A stretch of DNA of 32,075 bases from Acetobacteraceae bacterium (GTDB lineage: Bacteria; Pseudomonadota; Alphaproteobacteria; Acetobacterales; Acetobacteraceae), in contig DAIEHR010000187.1 in the NCBI GenBank assembly GCA_027353465.1, positions 1-32,075 on the forward strand, read 5' to 3'. A program made the translations under genes and the position numbers. A model generated the notes under the pieces. That model made no database searches. It was not told the DNA's origin and was given only the letters and a program-made list of their open reading frames with translations. Positions 24,285-32,075 of this stretch are shown one piece after another (positions within the stretch are counted from its first letter, which is position 1; the number at the start of each line of letters is the position of its first letter).

Positions 24285-25130
24285 TTACCCGCTCGCCAAA
24301 TGCATGACGCCGGTGAAGTAGGCATCCACCGCCCTATGCATAGCCTGTGCCACCATCTTGCGGTGATCCGCTCGGCGTAACTCAGCCTCATCCCTGGGGT
24401 TGGACATGAAACCCATCTCCACCAGCACGCTGGGGATATCGGCCGCCTTCAGCACCACAAATCCCGCATGCCGATCGGGATTCGGCAGCATCGGCAGGTC
24501 GCGATCGAGGCTGCCGACAAGATTGCGGGCAATCTGTGCGGAGCCGGCGCGAGTCTCCTGCCGCACCAGGCTCGCCAGGATATGAGAAACCTCGGGCGAG
24601 GTGTTCTGAAATTGACGCCCCGCGAACCGGTCGGCGCTGTTTTCGCGTTGCGCCAGCGCGGCGGTCTGCGCGTCGGAGGCAGTGCGTGCCAGCGTGTAAA
24701 CCGACGCACCACGCACGCTATGGTCCGATAGCGCATCGGCGTGCATCGACACGAACAACGCGGCACCACGATGCTGTGCCCGATCCACCCGCTCATCCAG
24801 CGGAATGAACACATCGCGGGCGCGGGTGAGTTCGACCCGGTAGCGGCCCCCCGCCTCTAGCTGGTGTTTGAGTTCCAATGCCGTGGAGAGCGCGACCTGC
24901 TTTTCATAAGTCCCGGACACTCCGATCGCGCCGGGATCCTTGCCGCCATGTCCGGGGTCAAGCATTACCAGCGGCGGAATTGGTCCGCGAGGCTTCGGCG
25001 CGGGGTGCTTTACGTTCGCCGCCATCGCCCGATGCAGACCGGGCGGCAACAGGAACGTGCCGAACACGGACGAACCAGCCGCAAAACGACGCAACAGCAG
25101 GCGACGCGTGACCGGGGGGACCGAAAGCAT
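24285..25130 (-). CDS. amiC: N-acetylmuramoyl-L-alanine amidase, AmiC-like (Amidase_3)
   Basis: 281 residues; cleaves the peptide side chain from muramic acid in the periplasm, usually during cell separation. The zinc-amidase motifs are MLDPGHGGKDPGAIG (first His), YEKQV (Glu), VSMHADA (second His) and VLVEMGFMSN (catalytic Glu). The N-terminus (TRRLLLRRFAAGSSVFGTFLLPP) resembles a twin-arginine signal, in line with Tat export of E. coli AmiC. No AMIN domain precedes the catalytic part. It is first in the minus-strand run amiC / AtzD-like / PBP1A / prfB and divergent from rne. Confidence 0.94.
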   Translation of the reverse strand: MLSVPPVTRRLLLRRFAAGSSVFGTFLLPPGLHRAMAANVKHPAPKPRGPIPPLVMLDPGHGGKDPGAIGVSGTYEKQVALSTALELKHQLEAGGRYRVELTRARDVFIPLDERVDRAQHRGAALFVSMHADALSDHSVRGASVYTLARTASDAQTAALAQRENSADRFAGRQFQNTSPEVSHILASLVRQETRAGSAQIARNLVGSLDRDLPMLPNPDRHAGFVVLKAADIPSVLVEMGFMSNPRDEAELRRADHRKMVAQAMHRAVDAYFTGVMHLASG

Positions 25131-25738
25131 GATTGGCTCTTAACAGATTGGATACGGATTGGCAGCTTGTATATTGATTGCGGCGGGTTAATGGCATCCT
25201 GTCACGTGCCGCTTGCGGTCTGCGCCGGTTTACGTCATGGTCTGCTTGCTTCGGCGATGTCATCGGGGTGGCGAAAACTCGCTGCCCTGTGGCCTGGATC
25301 GGTGGCGCGTGATCCCTTGGTTGGCCTGGTCGGAGCCAGGCTTGCAAGTGTGGGGAAGGATCCGCCTTGCCGTGGCTACATCGTCGACCGCGTCGTGCCC
25401 GCCATTTGGATTTGTGGCGCGCCGGGGTCCTGCTCGTAGCTTGGCATCTCGCCACGCGGGCGGCGCCAGCACCGACTTTTCACACGGGGCAGCGTTCCGT
25501 CACGGGGACGCGCCATCCGAACGCCAGGAACTGATGAACCACGCCGTCCCATACTCGTCCGACTTTGGACTTTCACCCCGCTATCTGGGTGGTATGGCTA
25601 TCGCGTGTTCCGATCGCCTTTCTCTTCCTGAACCGTCGGGCGGGCCCCTTCCCGCAAGCCTTGCAAGCCGTCCGCTGACCGCGACCCAAAGAACGTCCGG
25701 CGTCAGCATCCCGGCGGCACACCGGAGTTCAGGACTAA
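25131..25738 (+). promoter_or_regulatory. Long leader/intergenic region upstream of rne
   Basis: 608 bases with no credible gene; the track ORFs here have no recognisable domains. It must carry the divergent amiC and rne promoters. A possible sigma-70 promoter, TTGGAT-N16-TATATT, lies at 25148-25175 on the plus strand, which would give an rne leader of about 555 bases. By established knowledge, E. coli rne has a 361-base structured leader through which RNase E regulates its own mRNA; a similar role here is inference. The stretch also has CTTGCAAG palindromes near 25346 and 25660. Confidence 0.5.
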
Positions 25739-28657
25739 ATGACGAAGCGCATGCTGATCGACGCCACACACGCGGAAGAAACCCGCGTTGTGGTGCTGGA
25801 CGGTACCCGACTTGAAGATTTCGACGTCGAGACCTCGACGAAGCGGCAACTCAAGGGGAACATCTACCTCGCCAAGGTAGTTCGGGTCGAACCAAGCCTT
25901 CAGGCGGCGTTCGTGGAATACGGCGGCAATCGCCACGGCTTCCTGGCGTTCAGCGAAATCCATCCCGACTACTACCAAATCCCGGTCGCCGACCGCCAAC
26001 GTCTGCTGGAAATGCAGGCCGAGGAAGCCAGGCGCGAGGAAGAGGAAGAAGACCTGGAGATGGCCCTGAGCCAAGGCATGGTCGAACCCATCCCCGTCCC
26101 CGTGGCGGCGCCGGTTGCTCCGGAACCAGCCGCCGAGGCATGGGCCTTCCCATCCACGCCGCGTCTGTTGGCCGCCGAAACGGTGTCCGAAGCACCGCAA
26201 GCGGAAGCCTGGGCTATGCCGGATGTCCCGCGCCTAATCGCGGAACCCGTGGCCGAGGCGGCACAACCACTTGATATCGTTTCCGATCGAGTGGTCGAAG
26301 ACGAATCCGACAGCGACGAATCGTACGACAACGACGGCGACCATGTCGAAGTGCTGCCGCCGCCGGAAACGGTGGGTGGTGGCGACCAGGAAACCAGCGA
26401 CGACCGCAACGAACGGCGCATGCCGTCGCGGTTCATGCGCAACTACAAGATCCAGGAGGTCATCCGCCGCCGGCAGATCCTGCTGGTCCAGGTCGTCAAG
26501 GAAGAACGCGGCACCAAGGGCGCCGCACTGACCACATACCTGTCACTGGCCGGCCGCTTCGGCGTGCTGATGCCGAACTCCCCGCGCGGCGGCGGGATTT
26601 CCCGCAAGATCACCTCCGCCACCGATCGCCGCCGGCTGAAAGAGGTGATGGCCGAACTCGATATCCCGCGCGGCATGGGCATGATCGTCCGCACCGCCGG
26701 TGCCAACCGCCCGAAGCCGGAAATCAAGCGCGACTGCGAATACCTGCTGCGGTTGTGGGACGATATCCGCGAGCACACCATGAAATCAGTGGCGCCCGCG
26801 TTGATCTACGAAGAGGCCAGCCTGATCAAACGCTCGATCCGCGACGTGTATTCGCGTGATATCGAGGAAATTCTGGTGGATGGCGAAGATGGCTGGCGCG
26901 CCGCGCACGATTTCATGCGCATGCTGATGCCGTCGCACGCCAAGAAGGTGCAGTTGTGGCGCGACGGCGGGCAGCCGCTGTTCGCCCGCAACCAGGTCGA
27001 AGCGCAACTCGACGCCATGTTGCAGCCCACCGTGCAGCTTCGCTCCGGCGGCTATCTGGTCATCAACCAGGCGGAGGCGCTGGTCGCGATCGACGTCAAC
27101 TCCGGCCGCTCCACCCGCGAACGCAACATCGAGGAAACCGCGCTACGGACAAACCTGGAGGCTGCCGATGAGGTTGCCCGCCAGTTGCGGCTGCGCGATC
27201 TGGCCGGCCTCGTCGTCATCGACTTCATCGACATGGAGTCCAAGCGCCACAACGCGATGGTCGAACGCCGGATCAAAGAGGCGCTGAAGAACGATCGGGC
27301 GCGTATCCAGGTCGGGCACATCAGCCATTTCGGCCTGCTGGAAATGAGCAGGCAGCGCCTGCGGCCATCGCTGGCGGAAACCAGTTTCATCCCCTGCCCG
27401 CATTGCGGCGGCACCGGCCATATCCGCAGCACCGAAAACGCGGCAATCCATGTTCTGCGCGGCATCGAGGACGAAGGCAGCAAGCGCCGCTCGGCCGAGA
27501 TCGTGGTGTATGTCGCCACACCGGTCGCGCTATACTTGCTGAATCATAAGCGGGAGCGGCTGCTCGAGATCGAGACCCGTTACACCATGCGGGTCATCAT
27601 TGCGGCTGATGACGGGCAGATCGCGCCCTCGTTCCGGATCGAGAAAATACGGACCCGGTCGGCCGAAGAGATGATTCCGGTCGTAACGATCGAACGCCCG
27701 ATGCCGTCGGTGCCGGATATCGAGGACGAAGAGGAAGAAGAAGTCGAGACCGCCGCCGCCAACGATGATGATGAGGATGGCGAGGAAGATACCGCTGAAG
27801 AGAAGGCCGCGGATGCGGCAGGCGGCGACGGCGCGGATGAAGCAGAGCGTCGTCGCAAGCGGCGCCGCCGGCGTCGGCGTGGCGGTCGCCGGGATGAGGT
27901 GCAGGCCACGCCCTCCGAGGACGGCCAGCAGCCCCTGCCCGAAGGCACGGCACCGGAGCCGGAGCCGGCGGGAGACGGGGAAGCAACTATACCCGTTACT
28001 GCCGTGGAGCCAGCCGAGACCTCGGTCGAGGCTGCCGAACCGGCCGAAGGCGGCGAAGCACAGTCTGCCAACGACGACGATCCTAAGAATCGGCGCCGTG
28101 GCCGACGGGGCGGCCGACGGCGCCGGCGTGACGGGGACGCGGAACTGTCACCCTTCGCGATGCCAGGGGCGGAACAGCCCGAGCTGCTGCCGGTTTATGC
28201 AGGCCCGACTCCGGCCGATCCGTTTGGCGGCCGCGCATTCGACATCTTCGACGTGATGGATCAGGCAGAACGCGCGGCGGAAGCGCAACCTGCGCCCCGC
28301 GCGGCGGTGGCGAGCGAGATCGTCAACACGAGCGCGCCAGAACCTGAAGCGCATGAACTGGTACTTGTTGAAGCCGAATCGGCAATCGCTGAACCGGCCG
28401 CCGTTGTGCCCTCACCCATCGAAACGCCAGCGCCCGAAATGGTCGCGGAGGCGCAACACGACGTCGTGATCACCACGGCGGCCGAACCGGTGAACGAGAT
28501 CATCGCGGCGGAACCGGACGTCGAGACGGCAATCGCGGTGGCCGCGGAGACCGCCCCAGCGGAGCCACACGCGCCCGAACCGCTGATCAAGCCGATCCTT
28601 ATCGGCGCAGATGAGCCCCCCGCGGCGGAGAAGAAGCGCGGCTGGTGGCGGCGGTAG
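25739..28657 (+). CDS. rne: Ribonuclease E
   Basis: 972-residue endoribonuclease and RNA-degradosome scaffold. The S1 domain begins at GNIYLAKVVRVEPSLQAAFVEYG and is interrupted after about residue 95 by an acidic, Pro/Ala-rich insertion of about 135 residues, resuming at YKIQEVIRRRQILLVQVVKEE. The DNase I-like core has catalytic D452 (AIDVNSGRS) and D495 (VIDFIDMES), 43 residues apart as in E. coli. The zinc link is CPHCGGTGH (553-561). The C-terminal third is disordered with two arginine-rich patches (RRRKRRRRRRRGG and NRRRGRRGGRRRRR) and ends EKKRGWWRR, as in many alphaproteobacterial RNase E proteins. The insertion carries a tandem imperfect repeat. Confidence 0.97.
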   Translation: MTKRMLIDATHAEETRVVVLDGTRLEDFDVETSTKRQLKGNIYLAKVVRVEPSLQAAFVEYGGNRHGFLAFSEIHPDYYQIPVADRQRLLEMQAEEARREEEEEDLEMALSQGMVEPIPVPVAAPVAPEPAAEAWAFPSTPRLLAAETVSEAPQAEAWAMPDVPRLIAEPVAEAAQPLDIVSDRVVEDESDSDESYDNDGDHVEVLPPPETVGGGDQETSDDRNERRMPSRFMRNYKIQEVIRRRQILLVQVVKEERGTKGAALTTYLSLAGRFGVLMPNSPRGGGISRKITSATDRRRLKEVMAELDIPRGMGMIVRTAGANRPKPEIKRDCEYLLRLWDDIREHTMKSVAPALIYEEASLIKRSIRDVYSRDIEEILVDGEDGWRAAHDFMRMLMPSHAKKVQLWRDGGQPLFARNQVEAQLDAMLQPTVQLRSGGYLVINQAEALVAIDVNSGRSTRERNIEETALRTNLEAADEVARQLRLRDLAGLVVIDFIDMESKRHNAMVERRIKEALKNDRARIQVGHISHFGLLEMSRQRLRPSLAETSFIPCPHCGGTGHIRSTENAAIHVLRGIEDEGSKRRSAEIVVYVATPVALYLLNHKRERLLEIETRYTMRVIIAADDGQIAPSFRIEKIRTRSAEEMIPVVTIERPMPSVPDIEDEEEEEVETAAANDDDEDGEEDTAEEKAADAAGGDGADEAERRRKRRRRRRRGGRRDEVQATPSEDGQQPLPEGTAPEPEPAGDGEATIPVTAVEPAETSVEAAEPAEGGEAQSANDDDPKNRRRGRRGGRRRRRDGDAELSPFAMPGAEQPELLPVYAGPTPADPFGGRAFDIFDVMDQAERAAEAQPAPRAAVASEIVNTSAPEPEAHELVLVEAESAIAEPAAVVPSPIETPAPEMVAEAQHDVVITTAAEPVNEIIAAEPDVETAIAVAAETAPAEPHAPEPLIKPILIGADEPPAAEKKRGWWRR
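26132..26266 (+). repeat. Tandem imperfect peptide repeat inside the RNase E S1 insertion
   Basis: Residues 132-154 (AEAWAFPSTPRLLAAETV...) and 155-176 (AEAWAMPDVPRLIAEPV...) are two adjacent copies of a motif of about 22 residues, AEAWA-[FM]-P-x-x-PRL-[LI]-A. The only aromatic/aliphatic residues in an otherwise acidic linker are in these copies, which is typical of a repeated short binding motif. Confidence 0.8.
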
Positions 28658-28663
28658 GTTCCT

Positions 28664-28688
28664 ACCCGGGGGCTTGATGCCCCCGGGT
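28664..28688 (+). terminator. Hairpin after rne, probable terminator
   Basis: ACCCGGGGGC pairs perfectly with GCCCCCGGGT around TTGAT, seven bases after the rne stop. The stem is ten pairs, almost all G-C. No T-tract follows, so termination may be inefficient or Rho-assisted. Confidence 0.7.
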
Positions 28689-28769
28689 CGCTGCCATCAT
28701 TGATCGAAGGGGGATCGGCGGCCGAAAAGTACGATTGCAAGGTCCGGCGTCCTGTCGATAATCAGTTTC

Positions 28770-29726
28770 ATGAGATACCTTGTATTAGGCTTGTTGGCTT
28801 GGCTTTCGGCATCGAGCCCTATCCTAGCTGAGGATTTTCCAAATCGGTCAATTCGCATCGTTGTCCCCACGGGCGCCGGGGGCATCACAGACGTGCTTGC
28901 TCGGTTCGTTGGCACGAAGTTGTCTCAGGCAACTGGACAGACTGTCGTAATCGATAATCGCAGCAGTACCGGCGGCATCGCTGGTTCGGACTACGTCGCT
29001 CGATCGGCACCGGACGGATACACGCTTTTGTTTGCGTTCCCGTCTCATACGATCAACGCCGCACTGTTCACGAAATTGCCTTATGACACGGTCGGTAGTT
29101 TCGCTCCGGTGACGATGGTCAGCAGCTTTCCGGCGGTGCTGGAGGTGACGCCGAAATTCCCGGCCGAGACTCTGCGCGGGGTGATTGAACTGGCGAAATC
29201 CACCTCCTATCCGCTGAACTATGCCAGTCTGGGCAACGGCAGCCTGGCCTTCCTCTCAGCGGCATTGTTTGCCCAGGAAGCCCATGTCCCGTTGGTGCAA
29301 GTGCCTTACAAGGATGTGCCCCAGGCGGCCGCGGCGCTGCAGTCCGGTGATGTGGATATGTTTTTCGACACGCCGGTCACCGCCCTTCCGCTGATGCACG
29401 CAGGCAATGTCCGAGCGCTGGGTGTCACCTCTGAAAGGCGGTTGGCGACAATGCCGGACGTTCCCACAATCGGGGAGGTGATCCCCGGCTATACGGCCAG
29501 AGGTTGGAACGGGGTATTGGCGCCGCGCGGGACGCCGGACGATGTGATCGAGCGATTGAACCACCTGATCGTCGGCATCCTGCAAACTCCGGACACGCAA
29601 CGAGAACTTGCCGCCATGGGGGTCCAGGTCATCGGCGATACGCCGGAACAGTTCGGCGCGGCGATCAAGGCGGATATCGCGAAATGGTCCGCCCTGATCG
29701 AACGGTTGGGCATCCAGCCGGAGTAA
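28770..29726 (+). CDS. Bug-family tripartite tricarboxylate transporter substrate-binding protein
   Basis: 318-residue periplasmic solute-binding protein of the TctC/Bug family. The signal peptide is MRYLVLGLLAWLSASSPILA. Family marks are FPNRSIRIVVPTGAGGITDVLAR, VIDNRSSTGGIAGSDYVAR, PDGYTLLFAFPSHTIN, LPYDTVGSFAPVTMV and the C-terminal APRGTPDDVIERLN. No TctA/TctB membrane genes are adjacent, as is common for the many orphan Bug proteins in Beta- and Alphaproteobacteria. The ligand is unknown, often a carboxylate. It converges on the amidohydrolase with a ten-base gap. Confidence 0.93.
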   Translation: MRYLVLGLLAWLSASSPILAEDFPNRSIRIVVPTGAGGITDVLARFVGTKLSQATGQTVVIDNRSSTGGIAGSDYVARSAPDGYTLLFAFPSHTINAALFTKLPYDTVGSFAPVTMVSSFPAVLEVTPKFPAETLRGVIELAKSTSYPLNYASLGNGSLAFLSAALFAQEAHVPLVQVPYKDVPQAAAALQSGDVDMFFDTPVTALPLMHAGNVRALGVTSERRLATMPDVPTIGEVIPGYTARGWNGVLAPRGTPDDVIERLNHLIVGILQTPDTQRELAAMGVQVIGDTPEQFGAAIKADIAKWSALIERLGIQPE

Positions 29727-29736
29727 AAAGACCGCG

Positions 29737-30576
29737 TTACCGATGCGGCGACCACTTATAGATTTTCGTCAGCGTTCCGCCCATCAACGCTTCTTTATCG
29801 CCGGCAGACAGCCGATCGGTGGTCCGGAATGCGTCCACCCCCTGCGCATAGGTCAGCAGTTCGACGGCCCGCGTCCAGTCCGTTCCCCACATGCAGCGGC
29901 CGATACCGAACGCATCGATGATGCGACGGATGGGATCCCAAATGTCTTTATACGGGAACGGTTCGTGGGAAAGCGTGCAGGCCCCGGTGATCTTGATCGC
30001 CACGTTGGCGTGTGCGGCAAGACCGAGTACGCTGGAGAGGTCAGCGAATGGATTGGCGGGGACCGGGGGCTCAAAGGGTTGTTGCAGGCCCAGGTGATCG
30101 ATCACTAACTGCGTATTGGGGTTGCGGGCAGCCAGCCTGCGCGCCTGCTCCACCCGTCCCCAGCACAGAAGGTTGACCGGAATCCCAAGCCTGGCGGCGG
30201 TAGCCAGAACCCGGTTGATTCCAGGGTCGTCGGCATCCTCCGACACGCCACGGGTCATCATAATTCGGATCGCCACCGTTCCCTTTGTGGCGGCCCAGTC
30301 CTCGATCGTTTCAACCACGCCCGGGTCGGCCGGATCGACCGGTTTGATCAGCGCGAAACGGCCAGGATGTTTCGCATACACCTGCAACGCATAGCTGGCA
30401 TCGTAACGATACATCGTGAACGGCGATACCAGAAGCGCGCCATCGACACCGACCGCATTCATCGCGGCCACCATGTCATCGCCGGTCACCTCGGCGGGGC
30501 CATGCAGCACACCGGCCCACGGGCGTTCCGGGCGATTCCGCTCATAGGCATGAACCTGCGCATCGATTATCGGCAT
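29737..30576 (-). CDS. Amidohydrolase-family (Amidohydro_2) TIM-barrel hydrolase
   Basis: 279 residues, similar in build to lactonases and decarboxylases of the amidohydrolase-2 group (for example 2-pyrone-4,6-dicarboxylate lactonase-like proteins). It starts MPIIDAQVHAYERN, where the usual D-x-H-x-H has Gln in the first His position. Later motifs are VIDHLGLQQPF and CMWGTDWTRA, carrying the usual His and Asp. GGAGG about nine bases before the ATG supports the start. The substrate is unknown; neighbours (Bug protein, GST, metallo-hydrolase) suggest catabolism of a carboxylated or aromatic compound. Confidence 0.9.
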   Translation of the reverse strand: MPIIDAQVHAYERNRPERPWAGVLHGPAEVTGDDMVAAMNAVGVDGALLVSPFTMYRYDASYALQVYAKHPGRFALIKPVDPADPGVVETIEDWAATKGTVAIRIMMTRGVSEDADDPGINRVLATAARLGIPVNLLCWGRVEQARRLAARNPNTQLVIDHLGLQQPFEPPVPANPFADLSSVLGLAAHANVAIKITGACTLSHEPFPYKDIWDPIRRIIDAFGIGRCMWGTDWTRAVELLTYAQGVDAFRTTDRLSAGDKEALMGGTLTKIYKWSPHR

Positions 30577-30625
30577 CGCTTCGTCCCTCCTCCGGTTTTC
30601 ATTGCCGGCAACGATGCGCCTTTAG

Positions 30626-30667
30626 GCGGGCGAATCAAGTCCGCACACGGCGGACCCGATCGCCCGC
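30626..30667. terminator. Nested inverted repeat between GST and amidohydrolase genes
   Basis: Outer arms GCGGGCGA (30626-30633) and TCGCCCGC (30660-30667) enclose inner arms TCCGC (30640-30644) and GCGGA (30650-30654). It lies directly after the GST stop on the minus strand and could end or process that transcript. No U-run is present. Confidence 0.4.
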
Positions 30668-30680
30668 GAGACTTCCCTGA

Positions 30681-31367
30681 TCAGGCAACCTTCTTGGCGA
30701 GATGCGGGAACATCGCAATTCTGGCCGCATCGTCCATTTCGGCCTTGAAAATGTGCTTTTCCTTCAGCGCCAGCGCCTTGGCGGCGGCCGGGCGGGCGCT
30801 GATTTCGGCCAGATGCCGCTGCACATGCGGGAACATCGTGACGCCATCCGGTCCAAGAACGAATCCGACCAGCCGCGACCAGCCCCAGACCGCCATATCG
30901 ACGATCGTGTAGGTATCGCCCAGCATGAAGCGATTCCTGGACAGGCGGTCATCGAGAATACCCCAATGACGCTGTGCTTCGAACACATAGCGGTTGACAG
31001 CGTATTCCTTAGGCTCCGGCGCGACAGTCTTGAAGTGAACCGCCTGCCCCGAATACGGCCCAATGCCGGAAGCAACGAACATCATCCATGACAGCAACGC
31101 GCCCCGTTCCGCCGGGGTATGACCGGGCAGGAACTGGCCGGTCTTTTCAGCCAGGTACAGCAGGATAGCATTACTGTCGAACACGGTTGCGTCGCCATCG
31201 ACGATCGCCGGCAACTTCGCGTTGGGGTTGATCGCCAGGAACGCCGGCTGGTGTTGTTCGCCCTTGCGGGTGTCGATCGGCACGGGTTCGTAGGCCAGGC
31301 CCATTTCCTCCAGGCACAGCGCGACTTTTGTCGGGTTAGGTGCCAGATTGTAATAGAACTTGATCAT
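30681..31367 (-). CDS. Glutathione S-transferase family protein
   Basis: 228 residues, cytoplasmic. The N-terminal thioredoxin-like domain has MIKFYYNLAPNPTKVALCLEEM, the cis-Pro segment NAKLPAIVD and the glutathione gamma-glutamyl contact DSNAILLYLAEKTG. The all-helical C-terminal domain includes FMLGDTYTIVDMAVWGWSRL, with the N-capping box TIVD. The layout (DTRKGEQHQPAFLAINPNAK) is like the YghU/Ure2p (Nu-type) group, which often has disulfide reductase or peroxidase activity. It could support detoxification in the flanking catabolic genes. It is divergent from the metallo-hydrolase gene. Confidence 0.92.
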   Translation of the reverse strand: MIKFYYNLAPNPTKVALCLEEMGLAYEPVPIDTRKGEQHQPAFLAINPNAKLPAIVDGDATVFDSNAILLYLAEKTGQFLPGHTPAERGALLSWMMFVASGIGPYSGQAVHFKTVAPEPKEYAVNRYVFEAQRHWGILDDRLSRNRFMLGDTYTIVDMAVWGWSRLVGFVLGPDGVTMFPHVQRHLAEISARPAAAKALALKEKHIFKAEMDDAARIAMFPHLAKKVA

Positions 31368-31487
31368 TATCTGTTTCCTGATTCAGTCGAACCGCGTTTC
31401 TACAGCAGCCGGTCCGGGCTGTCCGCGCCAAATTTCCTTTCGCCGACGGATCGCGCTACCCTGTTCTGGCGAGCGGGGGAAATAACT

Positions 31488-32075
31488 ATGCGACAGATCA
31501 GAATCGGCGACATCACAATCGATGCGGTGATCGAACGGGAAGGCCCATGGCGCCGCCCGGAGCAATTTTTTCCGATGTACGATGCGGCGGTCTGGAACCA
31601 CCACCTGCCTTCGATGGAACCAGAGGTGTTCGATCCGGCGCTGGGCCTGATGGTAACCACCTACCAGACCTTCGTCGTCCGATCCCCGCACCACACCATC
31701 CTGGTGGATACCTGCACCGGCGAGGACAAGGGCCATCCGCCGCCGTTCGACTTTCCAGGCAAGGAGCGCTGGCGCAACGAACTGTTTGCGCTGGGCGTCA
31801 CATACGAGTCCATCGACTATGTATTTTGCACCCATCTGCACATCGACCATACCGGCTGGAACACGACGCTGCGAAACGGGCGCTGGGTGCCGACCTTCCC
31901 GAACGCCAAATATGTCTTCCACAAGCGCGAATATGCGGTGTGGGAGGCTGAGCATGCCAAGGGCAACAACCCGCCGGGCACGGTGTTCCGCGACAACTGC
32001 CTGCCGATCGTGGAGGCGGGCCAGGCGCTGCTGGTGGACGACGATTATGCCCTGGACGACACCATCACCCTGACG
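31488..32075 (+). CDS. Metallo-beta-lactamase-fold hydrolase (3' partial)
   Basis: This gene is not in the ORF track because it has no stop in the window; what the track lists here are shadows. From the ATG at 31488, with GGGGA seven bases upstream, 196 codons are open to the last base. It reads MRQIRIGDITIDAVIEREG, then HTILVDTCTGEDKG, and the metal-binding motif CTHLHIDHTGWN (HxHxDH). Residues VFHKREYAVWEAE and the LVDDDYAL segment match MBL-fold lactonase-like hydrolases. The substrate is unknown. It is divergent from the GST gene with a gap of about 120 bases. Confidence 0.93.
   Translation, partial: MRQIRIGDITIDAVIEREGPWRRPEQFFPMYDAAVWNHHLPSMEPEVFDPALGLMVTTYQTFVVRSPHHTILVDTCTGEDKGHPPPFDFPGKERWRNELFALGVTYESIDYVFCTHLHIDHTGWNTTLRNGRWVPTFPNAKYVFHKREYAVWEAEHAKGNNPPGTVFRDNCLPIVEAGQALLVDDDYALDDTITLT

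Noticed and set aside
24864-25815. Plus-strand ORFs (191 and 200 residues) in the rne leader and over the 5' end of amiC.
   Set aside because: No recognisable domain and biased composition. They overlap amiC or the rne start, and the region fits a leader.

Overview
The window looks like a chromosomal stretch from a high-GC alphaproteobacterium, most likely Rhodospirillales and plausibly Acetobacteraceae. This is inferred from gene content and codon use, not from a marker search. Supporting signs are RNase E with a long acidic insertion inside its S1 domain and a C-terminal GWWRR tail, the gene group rne / amiC / PBP1A / prfB, a fused AroK-AroB, an EcfG-like sigma factor and an orphan Bug-type solute-binding protein. 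Coding density is high. I see no tRNA, rRNA, CRISPR array, insertion sequence or prophage.

Layout from left to right. (1) 1-2.6 kb: the 3' part of a shikimate kinase / 3-dehydroquinate synthase fusion, then a two-gene Xre-Res toxin-antitoxin module with a GTGA overlap. (2) 2.6-6.3 kb: a convergent EamA permease, then a tightly coupled methyltransferase / polyprenyl-phosphate glycosyltransferase / SMR-type flippase operon (ATGA and GTGA overlaps), then a secreted lytic transglycosylase on the other strand. (3) 6.5-11.1 kb: an exopolysaccharide-export locus. It holds a sigma-54 activator with AAA+ and HTH domains but no receiver domain, two recently duplicated Wza-like lipoproteins flanking a small unknown protein, and a proline-rich membrane-anchored protein. 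A textbook -24/-12 sigma-54 promoter lies upstream of the first-transcribed Wza copy. (4) 11.4-15.7 kb: an EcfG-like sigma factor, ergothioneine genes egtB-egtD, Ku, and a DJ-1/PfpI protein; this block is stress-themed. (5) 15.7-19 kb: an FAD aromatic-type monooxygenase and an MFS permease separated by a strong hairpin. (6) 19.3-28.7 kb: a housekeeping block with prfB (including its programmed +1 frameshift), PBP1A, a cyanuric-acid-hydrolase/barbiturase family enzyme between PBP1A and amiC, amiC, a 608-bp leader and rne. (7) 28.8 kb to the end: an orphan Bug solute-binding protein, an amidohydrolase, a glutathione S-transferase and a metallo-beta-lactamase-fold hydrolase that runs off the window and is absent from the ORF track.

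The most connected story is region 3. The activator, the sigma-54 promoter and the duplicated export lipoproteins form a self-consistent regulatory unit that can be tested. The second item of interest is the heterocycle-opening amidohydrolase placed inside an otherwise conserved cell-wall gene run.
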